From the NCBI GenBank assembly GCA_963786155.1, contig CAWAXW010000003.1, forward strand, positions 1 to 14,659: a stretch of 14,659 nucleotides of DNA. The letters are read 5' to 3'. The first letter of the stretch is position 1. Each line of letters begins with the position of its first letter. The notes under the pieces were generated by a model. The model was not told the DNA's origin. It worked only from the letters and a program-made list of their open reading frames with translations, and did not search any database. Source of the stretch: CAWAXW01 sp963786155. GTDB taxonomy: Bacteria > Actinomycetota > CADDZG01 > WHSQ01. The translations under genes were made by a program, and so were the position numbers. Positions 7,425 to 14,659 of the stretch are shown piece after piece.

Positions 7425-8125
7425 TACAGCATCCTCTCGGCCAGATCGAGGTCCTCGGGGAATGTGACCTTGATGTTGGTCCTCTCCCCCATGACCACCG
7501 CGACCCGGCCCCCGTTGTGTTCGATCAATTGCGCGTCGTCCGTGCCAACGAAACCGGTGCGCGACGCGTGGTCGTGTGCTGCCTTGAGGCGCTCGGTAAG
7601 AAACGCCTGAGGTGTCTGAACGCGCCAGACGTCGTCGCGAGGGATGGTGTCCGTCACTCGGTTCTCGACTACTCGCTTCAGCGTCTCGTCAACCGGAACG
7701 GCTGCTATTGCGGCATCCACGCCGGCGAGAGCATCCAACACTCGGCGAACGAGCCCGGGTGAGATGAAAGGTCGCGCCGCGTCGTGAACGACCACTTGCT
7801 CCGACTCGACGCTTGACAATGCTGCAGCCACCGACGCTTGACGCGTATCTCCGCCCTCGACGAACTCGACGCCGTCGAGTCCTAGTTCTGTGCTGCGGTC
7901 GAGGACCGATCCGGGGATGGCTATGACGATGGGAGAACAGCCGGCCTCGACGAGCGGAGCCACGCTGTACGCGAGCAGGGGGCGACCACGCACGATACGG
8001 AACTGCTTGGGCCCATCCGGCCCGGCGCGTTCGCTTCGGCCGCCCGCGGCGATGATCGCCGCCGGTGACGGTGGTGCTATCCGAGCACCTCGTCGAGGAG
8101 CTTCTCGGCCTCTTCCTCGTTGCAA
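7424..8125 (-). CDS. ispD: 2-C-methyl-D-erythritol 4-phosphate cytidylyltransferase
   Basis: Transfers CMP from CTP to methylerythritol 4-phosphate, the step before IspE in the MEP pathway. The CTP-binding loop is AAIIAAGGRSERAGPDGPKQ (about 22-41). Further signatures are VVHDAARPFISPG, DTIPRDDVWRVQTPQAF, TDDAQLIEHNGG and NIKVTFPEDLDLAERML at the end. The frame is intact through the conserved domain. The start is uncertain: the only conventional in-frame start is TTG at 8125, 49 bases inside carD, and the residues before AAIIAAGG look non-conserved. A true start near 8080 hidden by an indel, or an unusual codon, is possible. It overlaps ispF by one base. Confidence 0.93.
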   Translation of the reverse strand: MQRGRGREAPRRGARIAPPSPAAIIAAGGRSERAGPDGPKQFRIVRGRPLLAYSVAPLVEAGCSPIVIAIPGSVLDRSTELGLDGVEFVEGGDTRQASVAAALSSVESEQVVVHDAARPFISPGLVRRVLDALAGVDAAIAAVPVDETLKRVVENRVTDTIPRDDVWRVQTPQAFLTERLKAAHDHASRTGFVGTDDAQLIEHNGGRVAVVMGERTNIKVTFPEDLDLAERML

Positions 8126-8559
8126 TCCTTCGAGAACGTGAGCTCGGAGACGAGGATCTGACGGGCCTTCGTCAGCATGCGCTTCTCGCCCGCCGACAGG
8201 CCCTTCTCCTTGTCGCGCTGGTGGAGGCTTCGAACGACGTCGGCGACTTGATAGATGTCGCCCGAGCGGAGCTTCTCGACATTGGCCTTGAAGCGCCGGG
8301 ACCAGTTGGTGGTGTTGGTCGTTGCCTCTTGTTTCTTGAGGACCTTGATGACCTTCGGGACTTCCTTCGCCGGCGTTACCTCACGCAACCCGACTTCCTC
8401 GGTGGAGTCCGTCGGCACCATGAGGGTCAGCTCACCGTAGGCCAGCTTGAGGATGTAGTACTCACGCCGTTCGCCGAACAGTTCGCGCTCTTCCATGCCT
8501 TCGATGATCGCTGCACCGTGATGGGGGTAGACGACCTTGTCGCCGACTCGGAATGCCAC
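8077..8559 (-). CDS. carD: CarD-family RNA polymerase-binding transcription regulator
   Basis: Binds the RNA polymerase beta subunit and stabilises open complexes, notably at rRNA promoters; essential in mycobacteria. The 160 residues match the family length. The N-terminal polymerase-interaction domain reads MAFRVGDKVVYPHHGAAIIE with YYILKLAYGELTLMVPTDS. The helical DNA-binding domain contains TNTTNWSRRFKANVEKLRSG, where Trp86 is the residue that wedges into promoter DNA in mycobacterial CarD. It continues GLSAGEKRMLTKARQILVSE and ends KLLDEVLG. The GTG start at 8559 is preceded by AGGAGG (8571-8576), 11 bases upstream. carD followed by ispD, ispF and cysS is the arrangement familiar from Actinomycetota. 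Confidence 0.95.
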   Translation of the reverse strand: MAFRVGDKVVYPHHGAAIIEGMEERELFGERREYYILKLAYGELTLMVPTDSTEEVGLREVTPAKEVPKVIKVLKKQEATTNTTNWSRRFKANVEKLRSGDIYQVADVVRSLHQRDKEKGLSAGEKRMLTKARQILVSELTFSKDCNEEEAEKLLDEVLG

Positions 8560-8582
8560 GTCGTGAACAACCTCCTAAGTTC

Positions 8583-8629
8583 GCGGCAACAGTTTCGCCG
8601 CAAGGGGGAAAGGCCGTAAAGCGGGCCTT
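8583..8629 (-). terminator. Two tandem hairpins between radA and carD (weak terminator or leader structure)
   Basis: In the 95-base radA-carD gap the minus strand can form AAGGCC-CGCTTTAC-GGCCTT (8629-8610), followed by TTCCCCC. A second hairpin follows, with GCGGC and GCCGC arms (8601-8583), ending 6 bases before the AGGAGG of carD. There is no long U-tract, so strong intrinsic termination is doubtful. They could reduce read-through from radA or structure the carD leader. Confidence 0.35.
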
Positions 8630-8654
8630 GATGTCACCCAGAGTAACACGCTCA

Positions 8655-9993
8655 CTACGCGATACGGACTGCGGATTCGGCGTCGCGAGCGACATGTGGG
8701 CACTCCGAAACGAGGATGCTCACCGCGTCTGCGACCGTTTCGACCTCGCGTACGCGAATCTTTGCCGACGTTTCGTTCGAACCCGGCGGCACCAGCGCCA
8801 CCTTGAATCCGAGCCGCTCGGCCTCCAACAACCGGCGTCTGGTGCCGGGTACGCCTCTGACCTCCCCCCGCAAGCCAACCTCACCCAGTGCAACGAGATC
8901 GCCCGGGACCGGGATGTCTCGCAACGCCGACGCGATCGCAAGGGACAGAGGAAGGTCCGCGCCCGGTTCTTTGGCAGCGACTCCTCCCGCTGCGGCCACG
9001 AAGACATCGTGAGTAGGAGTCAGCACGTCTGCGCGCTGGGCCAGGACGCCGAGCAAGAGGTCCAATCGCCGCGCCTCCGTTCCGATCGCAACCCGGCGGG
9101 GCAAAGCCCGCGTTTCCGCCACGAGTGCTTGCAACTCGATCAGCATAGGGCGCGTCCCTTGGAGGCCCGGATAGACGATCGACCCCGGACCCGGCCTTCG
9201 CCCTCCCAACAGGAACGCCGAGGGATCGACCACTTCGGTTAGGCCGTCTGCTTCCATCGCGAAAACTCCGGTCTCTTCGCAAGACCCGAATCTGTTCTTC
9301 AGGGCCCGCACGAGACGCAAAGAGCCGGAACGCTCCCCCTCGAGCGCAAAGACCGCGTCGACAAGGTGCTCGAGGGCCTTGGGCCCGGCGACCGAGCCCT
9401 CTTTGGTGACGTGACCGACGAGGACCACGACCGATCCATGTTCCTTGCCGTGTCGCGTCAGGGCGGTGGCACAGGCAGCGACCTGAGCGGGTCCGCCACC
9501 GATGGAATCGGCCGAGGGGTCGTGGATCGTCTGGATGGAATCGACGACCACGACCTCCGGCTCCTCCGAGGCTATGGTCTCCAGGACTACTGGAAGCGAA
9601 GTCGTTGCGCACGCGCGCAGAGCGATCCGGAGGGATGCCCAGCCGGGCCGCCCGCAGCGAGATCTGCTCGATGGATTCCTCGCCAGACACCAGCAAGCAC
9701 CGTCGTCCCTCGGCGGCGAGCCCATCGAGGAGTTGCAGCACCAACGTCGACTTCCCGATGCCCGGCTCGCCAGCCAGCAAACACGATTGGCCCACGACGA
9801 ACCCTCCGCCCAGGACGCGGTCGAGCTCACCGAGCCCACACCTCACACGTTCTTTAGGTTGCGACCCACCGAGGGCGACCACGGGCGCTCCGCCCGAAGT
9901 GCTCGACGAGCGGGCCGTGTTCCAGCCCCCGCACTCGGGGCACCGGCCGAACCACTTCCGCGACGAGTAGCCACAACCACCGCATCTATTCAT
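8655..9993 (-). CDS. radA: DNA repair protein RadA (Sms), one frameshift
   Basis: RecA-like ATPase helping branch migration in recombination; about 446 residues. The N-terminal zinc finger has Cys4, Cys7, Cys18 and Cys21 (CGGCGYSSRKWFGRCPECGG). Walker A is GEPGIGKST at 75-83, and Walker B lies in EVVVVDSIQTIHD. The RadA-specific motif is KNRFGSCEETGVF. The C-terminal Lon-like domain includes DVFVAAAGGVAAKEP and VALGEVGLRGEVRGVP. The frame changes once at about 9621, equivalent to one extra base or two missing, between RLGIPPDR and ACATTSLPVVLETI. ATG 9993 starts 30 bases after the RTX gene stop, with no clear Shine-Dalgarno. disA, often beside radA, is absent here. Confidence 0.94.
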
Positions 9994-10023
9994 GATCGAG
10001 ACGCTATAGACGAGGTGCGACAG

Positions 10024-13017
10024 TTACTCGCAGCCTGCTTTCTTCTCGTCTTTGGCGACGTCCTTGCAGTCGTCCGTCCCCGGCCCGCCGTCGAAACGAT
10101 CGCGTCCCTTCCCCCCGACGAGAACGTCGGTCCCCGCATCGCCTCTCAAGAGATCTCCGCCCCCCTGGCCTTTGAGGTTGTCGTTGCCTTCCCCTCCCTC
10201 GGCGACGTCTCCGCCCCCGCCGGCAGAGATCGCGTCGTCTTGGAGACCGCCCAGGATCTGGTCCGAGCCGGCGGCGCCATCGATCCGGTCGAGCCCACCG
10301 GCTCCGTCGATCTGATCCGCGCCGCCTCCCCCCGTGAGCACGTCGTCGCCCGGCCCCCCCGCAAGAACGTTGGGCCTGGCGTCGCCGAGCAAGGAGTCGC
10401 CCGCAGCCGAGCCGAGGATCGATTCAAGCGTCGAGATCAGGCTTTGCGCATCGGCCACGAGCGAATCGCCTTCGGCATCTCCTCCGGAGGCTGTTCCTGC
10501 CGCAAGGTCCACCTGGACTGCGGCGGCCGAGTTCGAGTAATCGAGGGTGTCGACGCCCCCGCCGCCATCGAGAACGTCGCCCTCGGCTCCCCCAACGAGC
10601 TCGTCCTTGCCGTCGGCCCCTTCGATCAGGTCGGCTCCTCCTCGTCCTTCGATCCTGTCGTCGCCCGCCCCGCCACGGAGCCGGTTGGCTTGGGAGTCGC
10701 CCAGCAACCGATCCGCCAGCGGTGAGCCGAGCAGGTCCTCGAGCGTCGAGATGAGGCCCTCGAGCAACCCCAGGATCGAATCGCCCTCGGCATCGCCCCC
10801 CTCGAACGTGCCCGCGGTGAGATCGACCTTGACCGCGGCCGCCGAACCCTTGTAGCTGAGCAGGTCTTTGCCCCCACCGCCGTCGAACGAGTCGCCACCC
10901 GGGCCACCTTCGAGCGTGTCGTCGCCCTCGGCGCCGGCCAGGCCGTTCGCCTGGCCGTCGCCGGTCAGGTCATCGTTGTGAGCGGAACCACCGAGGTCCT
11001 CGATGCTCGCCAGCACGTCCCCGGCCGCGTCGCCCCCGGACGCCGCACCTGTTGCCAGCGAAACCTGAACGCCGGAGGGCGACGTCGCATAGCCTGCCGC
11101 GTCCTTGCCGTCACCACCGGTGAGCGCGTCGGCCGCGGCGCCCCCTACCAATCCGTCGTCGCCGGCCCCGCCGGAGAGCTCGTTGGCGCCATCGTTGCCG
11201 GCAAGCTTGTCGCCGCCCGCGCCGCCGCGGAGATTCTCGGCGGCGAGCATGTCGCCCTCGCCGGTCCCTCCGTCGTTTGCAGCTCCGTCGAGCGAGAGGT
11301 CGACCGCTGAGGTTCGTGCGGAGTAGTCGGCGGTGTCGCTTCCTTCTCCACCCTCGAATGAGTCGGCTCCGTCGGGGGCCGCGGCACGATCATGGTGTCG
11401 GCTCCTCCACCACCCGTAAGCACATCGTTGCCGTCGCCGCCGTCCAAAGAGTCGGCTCCGTCGTTCCCGAGGAGCGCCTCGGGACCGGCCGACCCGGTCA
11501 GGGAATCCGCCGCGCTCCCTCCGCCGATCCGTTCGACGCCGGGCTTCACGTCATCGCCTTCGCCGGTCCCGCCATCGTTCGCCGTCCCGTCGAGCGAGAC
11601 AGAGACGGGGGTCTGGCGCGTTGCATAGTCGACTATGTCGTTACCGTCGCCGCCGGAGAGCTGGTCGGCGCCATCCGGCGTCGCCGCGGTAACGAGCTCG
11701 TCGTCTCCCGCGCCGCCGGCCACGACATCGTTGCCCGGTCCTCCTTCGAGCCTGTTCGCCGAAGCGTCGCCGGTAAGCGAGTCGGCCTCACTGCCTCCTA
11801 CGAGGTTCTCGACCCCGGTCGACACGTTGTCGTTCTCCCCCTGCTGGCCGTCGTTGCCTTGCGCATCGAGGGATACGGTCACCGGAGCGGTGCGTGCTGC
11901 GTACGACATTGTGTCCGTACCGATTCCCCCAAGGAAGACGTCCGTGCTGTCGGAGGTCGAACCCCCAAGCAGTTGATCGTTACCCTCTCCCCCGTCCACG
12001 GTGTCGCTCCCCGCTCCGCCGTCGATCGTGTCGTCGCCACCGTTACCGCTGAGTGTGTTCCCGAACGGGGAGCCGGTCGATCGCGTCTGCGCCCTGGCCT
12101 CCGCCTATGTTCTCTACATCCGCGGCGACATTGTCGCTTTCGCCGGAGGCTCCATCATTCGGAGAACCGTCGAGCGACACGGACACCGAGGTCGAGCGCG
12201 CTGAGTAGCTAGCAACGTCCACACCCTGGCCGCCATTGACCGCGTCCGTTCCGTCGGGGGCCGCGCCGACAGCGAAGCTGTCGTTGCCGGCGGCGCCGTT
12301 GAGCGTGTCGTTGCCGTCCCCGCCACTCAAAGTGTCGTTGCCGTCGCCGCCGGTGATCGTGTCGTTGCCGCCGCCACCGTTGATGGTTATGGGGATAGTC
12401 ATCGCAACCCCCGTTGAATTGCCTCCCGCTGCGCCGGCCGTGTCGTTCCCGTCGCCCATCTCGAGGATGAACGACTCGACGTCGTCGATCGGGGTGATGT
12501 CGGCGTCGCCGTCACCGTTGAGGTTTATCTGCGGCCCTCCCCCGTCGCCCATCTCAAGAGAAGACCCGCCGGCGGCCTCGAGCACCCTCAGCGAATCGCC
12601 GGTGCCTTGATTGAGGTCGATCTCGATCTCGATCTCCGATTCGTCGCCGAACTCGGCGAACGCGCCCGGCGCGAAAGGTCCGGAGGTCAGATCGATCGTC
12701 ACCGACGTGTTCCCCGCGCTGGTGTCGCGGATGAAGATCTGATCGGTGTTCGTAACCGTTGCAGCGCCACACGCGGCTCCATTGACCCTTATGGCTCCAC
12801 CGGCGGTCCGTCCCACCGTGGCCGAGTCCCCTGCGGCCGACAACACGACCTCGGCGGTGTCGCCGAACGTGAACGCGCACGACACCGCGCCGAACGATCT
12901 CGGAGTGGGCCACAGGACGAAGAGGCAGGTCGCGGCGCCCAGGATGAGAAGCGACGCCTTCCTCACGGGCTGAAGGGGCATGCCCACAGTTTGGGGCTTG
13001 CCCCCCCAGACCGCCAT
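10024..13017 (-). CDS. Large secreted RTX-repeat calcium-binding protein, two frameshifts
   Basis: About 997 residues if indels at about 12075 (one extra C) and 11388 (one missing base) are bridged. A signal peptide spans MPLQPVRK plus ASLLILGAATCLFVLW, with cleavage likely near RSFGA (about 44). A beta-rich N-terminal domain follows (about 45-210), including IRVNGAACGAATVTNTD and EIEIEIDLNQGTGDSLRVL. Four canonical nonapeptides come next (213-248). Then come seven modules mixing GGxGxD repeats with a conserved segment: four of the form LDGxxNDGxxGExD and three of the form VxLxxGxxxGGDAxGD. Eleven terminal nonapeptides lead to a C-terminus C-x11-C-E. ATG 13017 lies 2 bases after the upstream RTX stop; ATG 12981 would give a shorter, more typical signal peptide. 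RTX repeats fold as calcium-binding beta-rolls; ligand and role are unknown. No type I secretion genes are present, and the Sec signal suggests that export route. Confidence 0.85.
10066..10362 (-). repeat. Eleven terminal RTX nonapeptides (27-bp units) of the downstream RTX protein
   Basis: 297 bases encode eleven consecutive 9-residue units of the form xGGxGxDxL, from AGGPGDDVL to DGGPGTDDC. Several are degenerate (LGGLQDDAI, SAGGGGDVA). The last unit carries Cys at the hydrophobic position 9. The units form the expected calcium-binding beta-roll. Confidence 0.85.
10351..10857 (-). repeat. Internal duplication of a 105-residue (315-bp) module in the RTX protein
   Basis: Two copies begin at about 10857 and 10542, exactly 315 bases apart. 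Copy 1 has SAAAVKVDLTAGTFEGGDAE, GLISTLEDLLGS and LLGDSQANRLRGGAGDD. Copy 2 has SAAAVQVDLAAGTASGGDAE, SLISTLESILGS and LLGDARPNVLAGGPGDD. The ISTLE insert is not found in the other modules, so these two look like a recent tandem duplication. Confidence 0.75.
12274..12381 (-). repeat. Four canonical RTX nonapeptides after the N-terminal domain
   Basis: 108 bases encode NGGGGNDTI, TGGDGNDTL, SGGDGNDTL and NGAAGNDSF. These are the most regular calcium-binding units of this protein and mark the border between the N-terminal domain and the module array. Confidence 0.85.
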
Positions 13018-13019
13018 AG

Positions 13020-14659
13020 CTATTCGCAGTTCTTGGTCTCGTCCTTGCCCGTGCCGCCCCGGCAGACATCGCGGCCGCCGCCACCGTTCAGCTTGTCGTT
13101 GCCGGAGCCGCCCTTCAGATTGTCGTTGCCCTCGCCGCCCGTGAGCTGGTCGCGGCCCCCGGCTCCTGTGATCACGTCACGACCGTCCCCACCACTGAGG
13201 GTGTCGAGGCCCTTCGCCCCGCTGAGCGTGTCGTCTCCTTCTCCACCCGAGAGATCGTCGTCGCCGGCCCCTCCGAGCGCATCGTCGTTCCCGGCTCCCG
13301 CGCGCAAAGTGTCGAGACCCTCGTTGCCGTTGAGCTTGTCGTCTCCTCCACCGCCATTGAGGGTGTCGTTTCCGTCTTTACCGTTCAGCTGGTTCCCGGT
13401 GTCGGTGCCCGACAAGGTGTCGCGCTCGTTCGGATCCCTGGACGTTCTCGATAGAGGTGTACGTGTCCCCGGCCGCGTCGCCACCTGAGCCGGTTCCGGC
13501 CGCAAGATCGACCGTTACTCCGTCGGTGGAAGCCGCGAACGAGACGCCGTCGGCGCCCTCTCCACCGTTGTGGGAGTCCGCTTCCCCCAAACCGCTAAGG
13601 ATGTCGTTTCCGAATCCACCCTCGAGGCTGTTCGCATCGCCATCACCCACGAGCGTGTCGGCGGCCGTGCCGCCGAGGAGATTCTCGACATCCGTGCCGA
13701 CGTTGTCGGCCTCGCCCGCTTCGCCGTCGTCCGAAGCTCCGTCGAGCGTGATGGTCACGGGCGCGTTCCGCCCCCGGTAGTCCGCGGATCATCCCGTTGC
13801 CGCCGTTCAAGATGTCGGGATCGTCGACACCGATTCCTGGAAGAACAGGTCGTTGCCGTCCCCCCCGTTCTCGGTGTCGTTGCCGACGTTCCCGTTGACT
13901 GAATCGTCCCCCGCCCCGCCGGTAAGAACGTTTGCGGCACCGGATCCCGAGATCGAGTCGTTGCCGGACCCACCGACGAGGTTGGATATATCCGAACCGA
14001 TGTTGTCGGCCTCGCCCGAGGCACCGTCGTTCGCGATACGCGTCGAGTGTGAGCAGCAAGCCGACGGTGCGAGCCGAGTAATCGGCCGTGTCGCCCGCTC
14101 CGCCGCCACCCTGCAAGGTGTCGGATCCGTTATCGGCAGCCTCCTGCTGGAACAGGTCGTCGCCTTGGCCGCCGTTCTCCGTGTCGTTGCCTGCGCCCCC
14201 GTTGAGGTTGTCGTTGCCGTCGCCGCCCTCGAGCGTGTCGTTGCCCGCCAGGCCGCTGAGGGTGTAGTTCTCCCCGTTCCCGCGTAAGAGGTTGTTGCCG
14301 GTGTCACCGGTCAGGGTGTCGTTGCCCGGCCCCCCCAGGACGTTCTCGACATCCGTCTCGACATCGTCGTTCTCTCCGGCTGCTCCATCGTTCGGGTTCC
14401 CGTCCAAGGTGACCGAGATCGCGGTGGGCCGGGCGCTGTAATCGGCGGTGTCGGTTCCGCCTGCGCCTTCGAGGCGGTCGCCGCCGTTCGCCGCCGCGGC
14501 CTCTTGGTCGAAGGTGTCGTTGCCGTCACCGCCGTTCTCGATGTCGTTACCGGCCGATTCCGGTCAGAGTGTCGTTGCCCCCCCGCCCCATTCAGTGAGT
14601 CGTTCCCGCCGTTGCCGAAGAGGCTGTTGTCCCCGCCGGCCCCCGTGATGGTGTCGGCC
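13020..14659 (-). CDS. Second large RTX-repeat protein, C-terminal part only, about six frameshifts
   Basis: The reading continues off the window end, so the N-terminus and signal peptide are unseen; about 546 residues are present. RTX units (NGGNDSLNG, GNDTLTG) alternate with three LDG-type modules (TLDGNPNDGAAGENDDVETD, ANDGASGEADNIGSD, TLDGASDDGEAGEADNVGTD) and one GGDA-type module (VTVDLAAGTGSGGDAAGDTY). Twelve perfect nonapeptides and a C-x11-C-E terminus end the protein. Units such as GDGNDLFFQES and QGDDLFQQEAADNG recur before the modules. Frame changes fall at about 14580 (a run of seven G), 14553, 14040, 13828, 13788 and 13425. It is clearly a paralogue of the downstream RTX protein, whose ATG is 2 bases after this stop. 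Extracellular or surface location and calcium binding are inferred from the repeats. Confidence 0.82.
13062..13385 (-). repeat. Twelve terminal RTX nonapeptides (27-bp units) of the upstream RTX protein
   Basis: 324 bases encode exactly twelve 9-residue units without a break, from NGKDGNDTL to NGGGGRDVC, mostly matching GGxGxDxL. As in the neighbouring protein, the last unit carries Cys at position 9. Confidence 0.9.

Noticed and set aside
13062..13385. CRISPR-like or satellite array suggested by regular 27-base spacing
   Set aside because: The units are coding nonapeptides with no unique spacers, and the DNA units vary at codon third positions as expected for protein repeats.
10024..14659. 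Long plus-strand open frames, such as 11277-12212 and 12607-13488, rich in Ser, Pro and Val
   Set aside because: They lie exactly antisense to the RTX genes. Their repeats mirror the reverse complement of GGxGxD codons in GC-rich DNA, and they have no recognisable domain or ribosome-binding site.
10024..14659. Haemolysin or toxin system secreted by a type I transporter
   Set aside because: RTX repeats alone do not imply a toxin. No pore-forming or acylation region, and no ABC transporter or adaptor genes, are visible, and one protein has a Sec-type signal peptide.

Overview
The window looks like a piece of an actinobacterial (Actinomycetota) chromosome. It is GC-rich, with frequent GTG starts. 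It carries the block radA-carD-ispD-ispF-cysS-rlmB that is conserved in that phylum, a DUF3263 gene beside a LytR_C-domain gene, and a Spo0H-type sigma factor directly after rlmB, an order also seen in Firmicutes and some deep-branching Actinomycetota. I cannot name a genus. No phage or insertion-sequence gene is visible.

Layout. 1-146: 3' end of a LuxR-type regulator (+). 150-923: otsB (-). 977-1779: an unrecognised secreted or lipoprotein gene (+). 1786-2643: DUF3263 gene followed by a LytR_C membrane protein (-). 2708-3967: glutamate dehydrogenase (-). 3997-4069: tRNA-Thr(TGT) (-). 4076-4675: sigH-like sigma factor (-). 4724-8559: rlmB, cysS, ispF, ispD and carD (-). 8655-9993: radA (-). 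10024-14659: two very large secreted RTX-repeat proteins in tandem (-), the upstream one cut by the window edge. Everything from 14659 down to 1786 is on the minus strand, mostly with tiny gaps or overlaps, so long co-transcription is likely. There is no gene-free stretch over 300 bases.

How the genes fit together. The core block is housekeeping: DNA repair (radA), rRNA-promoter control (carD), isoprenoid precursors (ispD, ispF), and translation (cysS, rlmB, tRNA-Thr). The sigma factor and the carD-type regulator may tune it. The DUF3263/LytR_C pair and the convergent secreted protein concern the cell envelope. The two RTX proteins are probably extracellular calcium-binding beta-roll proteins with a shared architecture and a shared cysteine-capped C-terminus.

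Caution on quality. Most long genes are broken by small indels, about 26 by my hand count, often in homopolymers, while the correct protein continues in another frame. Essential genes such as cysS and rlmB are hit repeatedly. The simplest reading is an unpolished long-read assembly, so I annotate these as single frameshifted CDSs rather than pseudogenes.
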